The notes below the pieces were generated by a model. It was given only the letters and a program-made list of their open reading frames with translations. It searched no databases and had not been told where the DNA came from. This document shows positions 8,299 to 16,607 of a stretch of 64,000 nt of DNA, piece by piece. The DNA is taken from positions 222,375 through 286,374 of the forward strand of contig JAEUMD010000001.1 in assembly GCA_016793635.1 (NCBI GenBank), written 5' to 3'. A program made the position numbers and the translations under genes. Within the stretch, counting starts at the first letter, position 1. The number at the start of each line of letters is the position of its first letter. This stretch comes from Hyphomicrobiaceae bacterium. Lineage in GTDB: Bacteria; Pseudomonadota; Alphaproteobacteria; Rhizobiales; Hyphomicrobiaceae.

Positions 8299-10110
8299 TC
8301 AGCCGTGGGCGGCGGCGGGCAGGGCCTTTTGGCCCGAAGGCGGCTGAGCCGCGATCTCCGCGGGGCGCGGTGCCGGCGAACTCGTCGGTTTGACGAGCTT
8401 CGGCATGATCTGATCCTTGAGCCCGAATTCCTCGAGATGTCCGTCGTTCATGACGGCGACGTGATCGACGGAGGCGACGGTCGCGATGCGATGCGTGATG
8501 ACGACGACTATGCCGCCGCGCTTGCGCACCGACGCGATCGCGCCGTTGAGGGCGACGTCGCCGGCGCCATCGAGGTTCGAGTTCGGCTCGTCGAGAATGA
8601 CCAGGAAGGGATCACGGAACAGCGCGCGGGCAAGCGCGATGCGCTGGCGCTGGCCGCCCGAGAGTCGTACGCCGCCCTCGCCGATGCGCGTGTCGTAGCC
8701 GTTGGCGAGCCGCGCGATCACTTGATGCGCGCCCGCATTCACTGCTGCGGCCACGATCTCCTCCGATGTCGCATTCGGATCGAACCGCGAGATGTTCTCT
8801 GCAATTGTGCCTTCGAGCAGCTCGACATCCTGCGGAAGATAGCCGACGTGGCGACCGAGCTCGTCCTCGGGGAAGTGCTCTATTGCCGCTCCGTCGAGGC
8901 GGACGTTGCCGGCGACCGGTCGCCACGCACCAACCAGCGAGCGGGCGAGGGAGGATTTTCCCGCCGCCGAAGGACCGAAGATCGCCAGTGCCGAGCCGGC
9001 TGGCAATTGGAAGCTGACGCCCTTGACCACCGGCGCATCCATGCCCGGATAACCGATGACGAGCCCTTCGACGGTGAAGTTGCGCGTCGGGGCGGGGAGC
9101 GATGTGCGGCCGCGGCCGAGGTCGCCGACCTGTAGCATCTTGGTCAATCGCGCGTGGCTCTCACGAGCACCGACGAAGTTCTTCCAGCTTCCGATCGCGA
9201 TCTCGATGGGTGCCAGTGCGCGCGACATCATGATCGAGGCGGCGATGATGGAGCCTGCCGTGATCTCCTGGTGGATCGCGAGATAGCCGCCAAGACCGAG
9301 AATGGCGCTCTGGAGAACGAAACGCAGTGACTTTGCCCATGCACCGGTGGAGGCCATGCTGCCGCTAACGGAGACGTGACCTGCGAGTGCCTTCGCGTTC
9401 GCCTTCTCCCAACGCTGACGGAGTGCGCTGCGGAAGCCCATGGCAACGATCGCCTCGGCATTCCGGCGGCAGCCTTCGAGTAGGCTCAGCCGATCCTGCG
9501 AGACCTCGAGCGACTGCTTGGAGTGGCGTTGCGAGGCGCGCTCGGCAAAGACAGTGAGTGCGATGATCGCCAGTCCGCCGGCGAGCGCCAGGTTGCCGAG
9601 CCAGGGATGGAGGATGTAGCAGCCAGCGAGGAATACCGGCATGAACGGCATGTCGAGCATGGCCGTTGGCCCGAGGCTCGACAGGAAGGCGCGCACGCGC
9701 TCGACATCGCGTACTGGCTGGGAAGCCTTGGCGCTCGAGAAGCCGTTGAGGGCGAGCCCGCTCACGGCATCGAAGATAGCGGGACCGAGCATGCGCTCGT
9801 AAGACGCGCCGATGTTGACCAACATGCGCATGCGCACGGAGTCGAGCAGACCCTGCACGCCGTAAGCGAGGAGTGCGAGCGCGGAGAGCACGAGCAGGGT
9901 CGATACGCTGCGGCTCGCCAGCACGCGGTCGTAGACCTGCAGCATGTAGAGCGCGCCGGTCAGCATCAAGATGTTGATGAGTGCCGAGAAGAGGCCGATG
10001 CCGACGAACCAGCGCTGGATCGATTTGACGACTTCCGCGGGGGTCGGATGACTTGGAGTGTCCGAGGATGCGACGGTCACTGGGGGCTCCATGAGCACAT
10101 TGGCACACAT
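8299..10110 (-). CDS. Type I secretion system ABC transporter/permease (PrtD-like)
   Basis: A 603-residue half-transporter that energises export across both membranes with HlyD. An N-terminal six-helix ABC membrane domain (about residues 25-330) is followed by an ATPase domain: Walker A GPSAAGKSS near residue 385, Q-loop YLPQDVELLEGTIAENI, signature LSGGQRQRIALARA, Walker B FLVILDEPNSNLD, and the H-loop in VVITHRI. There is no C39 peptidase domain, which points to substrates with C-terminal uncleaved signals. The start is uncertain: ATG at 10110 or at 10092 (MEPPVTVASS). It is 120 bases from the SdrD-like gene, across a strong terminator that probably lowers its expression. Confidence 0.93.
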   Translation of the reverse strand: MCANVLMEPPVTVASSDTPSHPTPAEVVKSIQRWFVGIGLFSALINILMLTGALYMLQVYDRVLASRSVSTLLVLSALALLAYGVQGLLDSVRMRMLVNIGASYERMLGPAIFDAVSGLALNGFSSAKASQPVRDVERVRAFLSSLGPTAMLDMPFMPVFLAGCYILHPWLGNLALAGGLAIIALTVFAERASQRHSKQSLEVSQDRLSLLEGCRRNAEAIVAMGFRSALRQRWEKANAKALAGHVSVSGSMASTGAWAKSLRFVLQSAILGLGGYLAIHQEITAGSIIAASIMMSRALAPIEIAIGSWKNFVGARESHARLTKMLQVGDLGRGRTSLPAPTRNFTVEGLVIGYPGMDAPVVKGVSFQLPAGSALAIFGPSAAGKSSLARSLVGAWRPVAGNVRLDGAAIEHFPEDELGRHVGYLPQDVELLEGTIAENISRFDPNATSEEIVAAAVNAGAHQVIARLANGYDTRIGEGGVRLSGGQRQRIALARALFRDPFLVILDEPNSNLDGAGDVALNGAIASVRKRGGIVVVITHRIATVASVDHVAVMNDGHLEEFGLKDQIMPKLVKPTSSPAPRPAEIAAQPPSGQKALPAAAHG

Positions 10111-10174
10111 TCAAGGGTGCATTCGCGGACGTCCTCCGCTCCCCCGTGAACACTCAAGTGCCGTGCCAACCCCC

Positions 10175-10214
10175 GATAAAAAGAAAACACCGGCGCGGGA
10201 AGCCCGCGCCGGTG
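10175..10214 (-). terminator. Strong terminator between the secreted-protein gene and its exporter
   Basis: A 12-bp perfect stem (CACCGGCGCGGG / CCCGCGCCGGTG) with a 3-base loop is followed on the minus strand by TTTTCTTTTT. It sits just past the stop of the 539-residue protein, so that gene can be transcribed at a higher level than the exporter genes behind it. Confidence 0.85.
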
Positions 10215-10228
10215 CCAATCGTTGAGGA

Positions 10229-11848
10229 TCAGGCGACCATGTCTTCGCCGAAGTACTTGTTCCAAAGGATCTCGGCCTTGCTGCCGCCGTAGGGATCGTT
10301 GTGGCCGTCGTTCGGGCACGGGCAGGCAACCTTGACGGTCTCGAAATCGCCTTTCACGAGCGTCACGCCGCCCTTGGCTTCGCCGGTGACCTTAACGAAG
10401 TTGTCGATGTCGAGATCGCCCGTGCACTTCTTCGTGTAGCAGGTGAAGAAGCCGACCTTGGTCTTCTCGGTGACGATCTTCTGTGCCGCCTTGAGATCGG
10501 CCGAGGTCACCTTGTAGGAGTACTTGTAGGTCCAGGTCTCGCCGACATCGAGCACGCCGTCCTTGTCGTCGTCGCCGTAGAGCTTCATCGACTTGGTGTC
10601 GATCTGCGAGTTCTCGAGGTAGTCCTCAACCTTGACGTTGTAGATGTCGACGTCGCCGGTGTTCTTAAGGACGATTTCGTAGTTGATGCAGTCGCCGGCA
10701 CTGTCGACGACCCACTGGCCGCACGACTCGTCGTAGTAGCCGCCCTTGACGGAGCAGACCTTCTTGTCGACTTCCATGCTCGGGTTCGGCACTTTGTAAT
10801 TGCCGAAGTCGTTGCCCTCGCTGTCGCAATCGCCCGACTTGAGCACGGCGGCTTCGGAGGCATCGGTCTGCTTCCAGCCGTCCTGCAGGACCTCCTTGGT
10901 CGTGTAGGTGCCGGGCTTCAGGCCGGTGAACTCGTAATAGCCATTCGAGTCCGTGACGGCGGTGATCGCCTTGCCGTCCTTGTCGAGCACAGGCTTGCCA
11001 TCAGCGTCGCAGAGCTGGATGGTCCAGCCGCCGAGACCCTTCTCGCCCTCGCCCCACTTGCCGTCCTGGTTGCAGTCTTCGTACTTGTAGCCGGAAAGTT
11101 TGGCGTACTCCGTGTTGACGAAGTCGACCTGCACGGTGCCGTCGGCCTCGACCTTCACCGTCTTCTCGGTGACGTTCACGTTGTACCAGTTGTCCTGCAT
11201 GACCTCTTTGACGGTGTATTCGCCCGGCTCGAGGTTGGCGAACTCGTAATAGCCGGTGTCGTCAGTTGTCGTCGTCTCCGCGATTTTGACACCGTCTTTC
11301 CAGAGTTCGACGGTCCAGCCACCGGCTGCCTTCATGCCCGAGAGATCGCCGGGATTGTTCAATTGGCCGTCGCAATCCTCGTACTTGATGCCGACGATCT
11401 TGCCGGGCTTCACTTCCTCGTGCGGTTTGCAGAAGGTGGTGCTGATCTTCAGGCTGCCTTCGCGGTCTTCGCCGACGCTCTGGAGGCGGAAACCGATCTG
11501 GGCGTCCTCGAGGTCGTCGAACGTGATGCCATTGACCACGACGGTGGTGCTCGTGGTGTCGGCGTCGTTGCCGCCGGGCGTGCCGATCTGCTTGGCATAG
11601 TCGAAGCCGTCGAACTGCTCGCCGGTGCAGCTATCGGAGCCGTTCATGTTGGTGGCGTTTTCGTCGGCCTTCGTCAGCGGGCCGCCGTCATTGTCATAGT
11701 CGATGAAGAAGCCGTTCAGATCGCCGACGCCCGCGACCTTGTCGATTTTGAATTCGACACCGGTCGGGGTTTCGGTTGCGATGACTTTCACTTTCACGCC
11801 ATCGCATTCGACATAGAATTCGCAGGTTTCTGCTACTGGAGCCGTCAT
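10229..11848 (-). CDS. Cysteine-rich SdrD-B-domain protein, likely type I secretion substrate
   Basis: A 539-residue acidic protein without a Sec signal peptide. About residues 150-360 hold two SdrD-B (Cna-B-like, Ca-binding) repeats: KIVGIKYEDCDGQLNNPGD ending GYYEFANLEPGEYTVKE, and KLSGYKYEDCNQDGKWGEGE ending GYYEFTGLKPGTYTTKE. A DUF11-like beta-sandwich follows (INYEIVLKNTGDVDIYNVKV). The C terminus is PYGGSKAEILWNKYFGEDMVA, with no RTX nonapeptides. The location next to HlyD and the ABC exporter, and the missing signal peptide, suggest C-terminal-signal export. About 15 cysteines are unusual for such substrates. The start follows AGGAGGACGAGTA. Confidence 0.78.
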   Translation of the reverse strand: MTAPVAETCEFYVECDGVKVKVIATETPTGVEFKIDKVAGVGDLNGFFIDYDNDGGPLTKADENATNMNGSDSCTGEQFDGFDYAKQIGTPGGNDADTTSTTVVVNGITFDDLEDAQIGFRLQSVGEDREGSLKISTTFCKPHEEVKPGKIVGIKYEDCDGQLNNPGDLSGMKAAGGWTVELWKDGVKIAETTTTDDTGYYEFANLEPGEYTVKEVMQDNWYNVNVTEKTVKVEADGTVQVDFVNTEYAKLSGYKYEDCNQDGKWGEGEKGLGGWTIQLCDADGKPVLDKDGKAITAVTDSNGYYEFTGLKPGTYTTKEVLQDGWKQTDASEAAVLKSGDCDSEGNDFGNYKVPNPSMEVDKKVCSVKGGYYDESCGQWVVDSAGDCINYEIVLKNTGDVDIYNVKVEDYLENSQIDTKSMKLYGDDDKDGVLDVGETWTYKYSYKVTSADLKAAQKIVTEKTKVGFFTCYTKKCTGDLDIDNFVKVTGEAKGGVTLVKGDFETVKVACPCPNDGHNDPYGGSKAEILWNKYFGEDMVA

Positions 11849-12497
11849 TACTCGTCCTCCTACTCGCGATCTTCAACGATCGCTCACGCTCGATAGGTCT
11901 TTTCCGTTATGTTCGAATACGTCCAATTTCCGTGCGGATTTGCCGTCGAGAGCGCGAATTCGCGGTGCCAATCGGCCTCGTTCTCTTTCGTCTTCGACAA
12001 GCAATGCGGTTTCGCCTGCCTTCGGTTACCTCCCTGACATGTGAATGGCGCGGCGTAATCCATTCCGCACCACCGGTTGGCCACCAATTGCGGGCGTTGT
12101 CGCCCCGTATTTCATTCGACGCCCGGCCCCGGATTCATGGGCCGGGATATCGATGGGGCGCGGCATTTCGACCGGATTGCCCCAATTCGAGCGGTTCGCA
12201 AGGCCAGTGCCACGCAAGATCCGCCGTAATCGCGAATGGTTGGCCTTCATTGGCGTGATCGGCCGGATGTGACTTGCTCCAGTAAGAAAACTAGGGGCCG
12301 TCAAAGAGCTGGAAAGTAGCTTTCCGGAACCAGTAATTTCGGCTGAATCAGGCGGTTGCCGTTAGGTCTTGAGGGGGCCGGTTGGTCGAAATCCCGATCC
12401 ACGAAAAGTGTTATCACGAATTAAAAGGTCTAAACGAGGTGTTAGGCTGCAGGGTTAACTACCCCCGTTTTTAACTTTAATATCGACTTTCCGTCGT
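11849..12497. other. Intergenic region, no gene supported
   Basis: About 650 bases upstream of the SdrD-B protein gene and beyond the terminator of the outer-membrane protein. The open frames here (for example 12026-12304 minus) overlap each other, lack ribosome sites and show no domain pattern. The promoter of the SdrD-B gene must lie here. I see no convincing -35/-10 pair. Confidence 0.5.
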
Positions 12498-12529
12498 TTC
12501 AAAACGAAACGGCGCCCCGAAGGGCGCCG
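12498..12529 (-). terminator. Terminator after the outer-membrane beta-barrel gene
   Basis: An 8-bp stem (CGGCGCCC / GGGCGCCG) with a 4-base loop, followed on the minus strand by GTTTCGTTTTG. It lies about 30 bases past the stop of the 12560-13312 gene. Confidence 0.7.
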
Positions 12530-12559
12530 CCGTTATTTGTTCAAATCTGGCCGTTAGGC

Positions 12560-13312
12560 TTACTTCAGAGGAATGTGCTCTTCCTCACGCTGCAGCTTGA
12601 AGCTCACGCCGAGACGGGCGACGACGAAGTCGTCCTCCCACTTCACGCGCGCCGTGCAGTACGAGCAGTACGAGCCGAACGAGTAGTTGTGTGTCTCCTC
12701 GCCGAGATCGACGTAGAGAACTTCAGCCTTCAGGCCCCAGCGACCACGATCGAGCTGAATGCCGCCACCGATCGTCCAACCCCACTTGCGGTCATCGTCG
12801 GACTGGCTGAAGCCCGCTGCGGCCCAATTGAGCTCGTGCTCGACCTTGGCATAGGCGAGACCACCAGTGACATAGACGAGAACATTCTCGTGAGCGAGGC
12901 CGAGGCGGACGCGCGAGGTGCCATAGTAGTCATAGGACGACTCGAGAACCTGACCGGCGATGCCGAACGTCGAGTCGGCGTTGGTCCAGTTGATGTCGCT
13001 CTCGAAGCCGAAGTAGAGGCGGTCGCACTGCCAGCCATAGCCGTAGTAGCCGCCCACCGACCAGCCATCGCCATCGGTGCTGTAGCCAGCGTAAGGCGGG
13101 TACTGGTCTTCGAGGTCAAGATCGGTGCGCACCCAGCCCGTCTGCAGGCCGACATAGGCACCGGCGAAGGGACCACCGCTGCAACGGCGCTCGGGCTCGG
13201 CGACGGGCGCATCCTTCACGCTGCCCTTGTAGCCACCGTCAGCGAAGGCGGGTGCGGCGACAGAAAATGCTGCGGCCACGGCGGCCATCATCGATAGAGA
13301 AATACGGTTCAT
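12560..13312 (-). CDS. Omp25/31-like outer-membrane beta-barrel protein
   Basis: A 250-residue protein with a Sec signal peptide (MNRISLSMMAAVAAAFSVA, cut after FADGG). An 8-stranded barrel pattern follows, rich in alternating aromatic residues and Gly: FAGAYVGLQTGWVRTDL, GWSVGGYYGYGWQCD, VLVYVTGGLAYAKVEHELN and FVVARLGVSFKL at the C terminus. This matches the porin-like Omp25/31 surface proteins of Hyphomicrobiales. The start is preceded by GAGGACACACGC. It is monocistronic, with its own terminator. The four to five cysteines in a barrel of this type are mildly unusual. Confidence 0.88.
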   Translation of the reverse strand: MNRISLSMMAAVAAAFSVAAPAFADGGYKGSVKDAPVAEPERRCSGGPFAGAYVGLQTGWVRTDLDLEDQYPPYAGYSTDGDGWSVGGYYGYGWQCDRLYFGFESDINWTNADSTFGIAGQVLESSYDYYGTSRVRLGLAHENVLVYVTGGLAYAKVEHELNWAAAGFSQSDDDRKWGWTIGGGIQLDRGRWGLKAEVLYVDLGEETHNYSFGSYCSYCTARVKWEDDFVVARLGVSFKLQREEEHIPLK

Positions 13313-13639
13313 GCGTGTGTCCTCAACTTTGTGAAGCGCAGAGCTTCGGCACGAGCCTCCGAAGGTTTACGCTGCACAAAGGAGGACGCTCGCTGTCCTG
13401 AAAGTGTCTATTTCCCCTTCAGCGATGATCTGATTCGGCCGCCCCAGTCCATCGGCTGGTGGCCGTGTGACACGGGTTTGTCGGCGAGTGATGATCCTGC
13501 GCTACGGTTCGTGAAGCGCGAGCCCACACGATGGTTCGCAAGCGCGTGGCAGAGTTGGAGGCGCAACAACGTCTCCGCACCACGCGGGGTGTGGATAACC
13601 GAAGTCATCAACAGGAAACGAAGTGCGAGCGCTATGTCC
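13313..13639. other. Intergenic region between outer-membrane protein and mrp operon
   Basis: About 330 bases holding the outer-membrane protein promoter on one side and the end of the mrp operon on the other. No gene, RNA or clear terminator is seen. The open frames here have no ribosome site and no recognisable product. Confidence 0.5.
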
Positions 13640-13981
13640 TCACGCGGGAGGGGCGTCGCTCTTGCGCGCGCCGGCTTTGAGTGCGCCGGTCTTGAGTGCG
13701 CCGGTCTTGAGCGCGGCCTTGCTGAGCAGATGAGCGCTCACGGGGGCGGTGATGAACAGGAACAGCGAGATGGCGAGCTCCTTGAGGCTCACGCCGCCGC
13801 TCGCCACACTCGAATGGATGAGCGATGCCATGACGATGGCGCCGACGCCGAGGGTGGTGGCCTTGGTCGGACCGTGCAGGCGCGTGAAGAAGTCGGGCAG
13901 CCGTGCGAGCCCGATGGACCCGACGAGTGCGAATGCGGCACCGAGCAGGACCAGGAACGAGATGATGATTTCGCCGAGCAT
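13640..13981 (-). CDS. mrpG: Mrp/Mnh Na+/H+ antiporter subunit G
   Basis: A 113-residue inner-membrane subunit with three membrane segments. It carries the family signature GSIGLARLPDFFTRLHGPTKATTLG near residue 23, typical of MnhG/PhaG. It is the last gene of the operon, starting 9 bases after mrpF. The tail is extended by a basic repeat (ALKTGALKTGALKAGARK), encoded by short tandem repeats at about 13,670-13,720. Confidence 0.92.
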   Translation of the reverse strand: MLGEIIISFLVLLGAAFALVGSIGLARLPDFFTRLHGPTKATTLGVGAIVMASLIHSSVASGGVSLKELAISLFLFITAPVSAHLLSKAALKTGALKTGALKAGARKSDAPPA

Positions 13982-13990
13982 AGCGCGCCC

Positions 13991-14257
13991 TCACTCGATG
14001 ATGTCGCCGCCGAGCAGGAATTTGCACAGCGCCACGGTGCCGACGAAGCCCATCATGGCGATGAGGAGTGCGGCCTCGAAGTTGTAGGAGGTCGCGCCGA
14101 GCCCGATCAGCATGACGAGTGCGATGGTGTTGATGGAGAGCGTATCGAGCGCGAGAATGCGGTCGGGCGCGCTCGGCCCTTTGGCGAGACGCCAGAGATT
14201 GAGTGCCATCGCCATCGCGATCATCACGAGGGCGGCGGAAATGGCGATGCTCAGCAT
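13991..14257 (-). CDS. mrpF: Mrp/Mnh Na+/H+ antiporter subunit F
   Basis: An 88-residue membrane subunit starting MLSIAISAALVMIAMAMALN. The motif KGPSAPDRILALDTLSIN is the MnhF/PhaF signature, and there are three membrane helices. The start is the ATG at 14257, which overlaps the end of mrpE by 7 bases. The longer open frame in this register is a run-in from mrpE in another frame. Confidence 0.92.
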   Translation of the reverse strand: MLSIAISAALVMIAMAMALNLWRLAKGPSAPDRILALDTLSINTIALVMLIGLGATSYNFEAALLIAMMGFVGTVALCKFLLGGDIIE

Positions 14258-14748
14258 CCGAAGATCTCCTTCAGCGGCGCTTCGTAGCGGCTCTTGATGG
14301 TCGCGATCATTTCGTCCGCATCCCCGGCATCGAGGGCGTGGATGTTTAGCACCCGTTTCTCGCGATCGATGTCGATCGAGACCGTTCCCGGCGTTAGCGA
14401 GACGATGGCGCCGAGAACCGTGGCGACGAACGGGTCGTCGATGTCGAGGGGCACGTCGACGAATGCGGGCGCGAGGCGGTCCATCGGCCCGAGCACGAGG
14501 CGGGCCACGTGCACGTTGGCGACAACGATATCGGCGATGACGCGGGCCGTCAGCGCCAGCGCCGCGGCGGGGCGGGCAGGCCGTGGCCGTCCGGGCCAGA
14601 ATACGTTCGTGATCCAGGGAATGGCGACGCCGATGAGTGCGCCGAGCAGCAGGTTGCCGAGCGACGGGGACGGCGCTAGCACCATCCACAGCACGGTGAT
14701 GGCAGCGGTGACATAGGGTTGCGGCAGGAACCGCGCGACGTTCGTCAT
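14251..14748 (-). CDS. mrpE: Mrp/Mnh Na+/H+ antiporter subunit E
   Basis: A 165-residue membrane subunit with two N-terminal helices and a cytoplasmic domain holding the MnhE pattern FVATVLGAIVSLTPGTVSID and LNIHALDAGDADEMIATIKS. It overlaps mrpD by four bases and mrpF by seven, so translation is coupled through the operon. Confidence 0.92.
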   Translation of the reverse strand: MTNVARFLPQPYVTAAITVLWMVLAPSPSLGNLLLGALIGVAIPWITNVFWPGRPRPARPAAALALTARVIADIVVANVHVARLVLGPMDRLAPAFVDVPLDIDDPFVATVLGAIVSLTPGTVSIDIDREKRVLNIHALDAGDADEMIATIKSRYEAPLKEIFGC

Positions 14749-16280
14749 GGCCGGCGCTCCCGTTCGATGCGGGTTGCGGGCCCGATCACCGCTTCGACAT
14801 AGCGCGCAGGCGCGGTGAGTTGCTCTGCCGCCGCGCGCGCATAGGAGGCGATGGGTGACGCCACGACCGCCAGAAGCGGTGCGCCTGCCAGCATGAGCAC
14901 CAGCGCCGTGCGGATGCCCATGGGAATCGAAGGCGATGGCGCAGGCCCGGCAGCGTCACTCTTTTCCGGTTCCCAGAAGATCACGCTGGCGGCCCGCGCT
15001 AGGACGAGTGCAACGACGAGGCCCGAGATCAGGAGCGCGGCCCACGCGGCGACGGCGGTCGGCGTGTGTGCCAGAGACTGCATAACCATCAGCTTTGCGA
15101 GAAAGCCGGAGAGGGGTGGCGCTCCACTCACGGCGACGGCGAGCACGAGATAGACCGCGCCGAGGCCCATGAAAGTTGCGATCCGCGGCCCCGTCTCGAG
15201 CCGGTCGGCGAGCGCGCCGCGCTGGCGGGCGATGAGGTCTCCCATGAGGAAGAGAGCGGCGGTCACGAGCGTCGAGTGCGTCATGTAATAGAGAGCCGCC
15301 GCAAGCGCGGGCGGGCTGCCATCAGCGACGGCGAGCAGCAGCGTGCCGCTCGAGATCATGACGAGGTTGGCGACGACGATCGCGAAGCGCCGGGCGGCGA
15401 GGGCGCCGAGCGATCCGAGCGCGATTGTTCCGACGGCGAGCCAGGGGAGCCAGGGTTGCAGCAGGCCGGCGGTGAAGGGCGCCGTCGCGAGGCCGATCGT
15501 CGACAGTCGCAGCAGCGCGTAGATGCCGACCTTCGTCATGATGACGAAGAGAACCGAAACCGGAAGCGTCGCCGAGGTGTAGACGCCCGGCAGCCAGAAG
15601 CCGAGCGGAAGCAGAGCGGCCTTCAGCACGAACACGGCGACCATCAGCGCGAGCGCCGTTCGCACCAACGGTTGATCGGCCGCTGAAAGCTTCGTCAGAA
15701 CCAGCGACAGATCCGCCATGTTGAGCGTGCCAAGCGTGCCGTAGACGAGACCGAGCGAAACCAGGAACAACGCCGAGCCGGCGAGGTTCAAGATCACATA
15801 ACCGAGGCCCGCGCGCGTCCGCGCGAGGCCACCGCCGTGAACCAAAAGGGCGTAGGACGCGAGCAGCAGGATTTCGAAGAACACGAACAGGTTGAAAAGG
15901 TCACCCGTCAGGAATGCGCCGTTGAGGCCGGCGAGCTCCAGTTGCAAGAAGGCGTGGAAGTGGCGTCCCTGCCGGTCCGTCCCCGACATCGCCGATGACA
16001 GCACGGCGAGTCCGAGGATCGCCGTGACGGCGACCATCAGCGCGGAAAGGCGGTCGAGCATCAGCACGATGCCGAACGGCGCCGGCCAGTTTCCGAGCCG
16101 GTAGACATGAATGGTGCCGTCGTTCGCTGTTATCAACAGCATCGCCGCGACGATCAGAAGCGCGACGATGGAGGTGAGCGAGATCGCGCGCTTGGTCGCC
16201 GTGGACCGCCTGTGTGTGAGCAGCAGCACGGCGGCCGCGATGAAGGGCACCAGGATGGGCAGGATCGGCAGGTGGCTCAT
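14745..16280 (-). CDS. mrpD: Mrp/Mnh Na+/H+ antiporter subunit D (NuoN-like)
   Basis: A 511-residue polytopic subunit homologous to complex I NuoL/M/N, with about 14 helices. Conserved elements are FFEILLLASYALLVHGG, the lysine in VFVLKAALLPLGFWLPGVYTSA, and MTHSTLVTAALFLMGDLI. These are the proton-pathway Glu/Lys/His positions of the family. It forms the antiporter core with MrpA. Confidence 0.94.
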   Translation of the reverse strand: MSHLPILPILVPFIAAAVLLLTHRRSTATKRAISLTSIVALLIVAAMLLITANDGTIHVYRLGNWPAPFGIVLMLDRLSALMVAVTAILGLAVLSSAMSGTDRQGRHFHAFLQLELAGLNGAFLTGDLFNLFVFFEILLLASYALLVHGGGLARTRAGLGYVILNLAGSALFLVSLGLVYGTLGTLNMADLSLVLTKLSAADQPLVRTALALMVAVFVLKAALLPLGFWLPGVYTSATLPVSVLFVIMTKVGIYALLRLSTIGLATAPFTAGLLQPWLPWLAVGTIALGSLGALAARRFAIVVANLVMISSGTLLLAVADGSPPALAAALYYMTHSTLVTAALFLMGDLIARQRGALADRLETGPRIATFMGLGAVYLVLAVAVSGAPPLSGFLAKLMVMQSLAHTPTAVAAWAALLISGLVVALVLARAASVIFWEPEKSDAAGPAPSPSIPMGIRTALVLMLAGAPLLAVVASPIASYARAAAEQLTAPARYVEAVIGPATRIERERRP

Positions 16281-16606
16281 CGCGCGTCACCCGCGTCCAC
16301 ATGATCTGTGTCGCATTCGCCCTTGGCCTTGAGAGCGAGTGCGACGAGATACGCGGTCATGCCGAAGCCGATGACGATGGCGGTGAGCACCAGCGCCTGC
16401 GGCAAGGGATCGGCCGGCGTGTCGGCTCCCGGAACCGCGAGCGGCGGCGATTTTGCGCCGAGCCTGCCGCCGAGGAAGATCAGCACGTTCACGGCATAGG
16501 ACAGCAACGTCAGGCCGAGGACGACCGAGAAGGTCGTGGGACGCAGCAGCAGATAGAGTCCGGAGGCCGTGAGGACGCCGAGCGCGAGTGCGATGACGAG
16601 TTCCAT
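16277..16606 (-). CDS. mrpC: Mrp/Mnh Na+/H+ antiporter subunit C (NuoK-like)
   Basis: A 109-residue, three-helix membrane subunit homologous to complex I NuoK, with LGLTLLSYAVNVLIFLGGRL and DPLPQALVLTAIVIGFGMTA. The latter is the MnhC signature DPLPQALVLTAIVI. It lies one base after mrpA and overlaps mrpD by four bases. Confidence 0.94.
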   Translation of the reverse strand: MELVIALALGVLTASGLYLLLRPTTFSVVLGLTLLSYAVNVLIFLGGRLGAKSPPLAVPGADTPADPLPQALVLTAIVIGFGMTAYLVALALKAKGECDTDHVDAGDAR

Positions 16607-16607
16607 G

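Noticed and set aside
10301-11896. A 531-residue plus-strand ORF opposite the SdrD-B gene
   Set aside because: It is a shadow of the minus-strand gene: low-complexity Val/Leu/Asp-rich sequence with no motif, while the minus strand has clear domain repeats and a ribosome site.
12026-12304. A 92-residue minus-strand ORF
   Set aside because: No ribosome site, no family, and it overlaps other equally weak frames in the same intergenic region.
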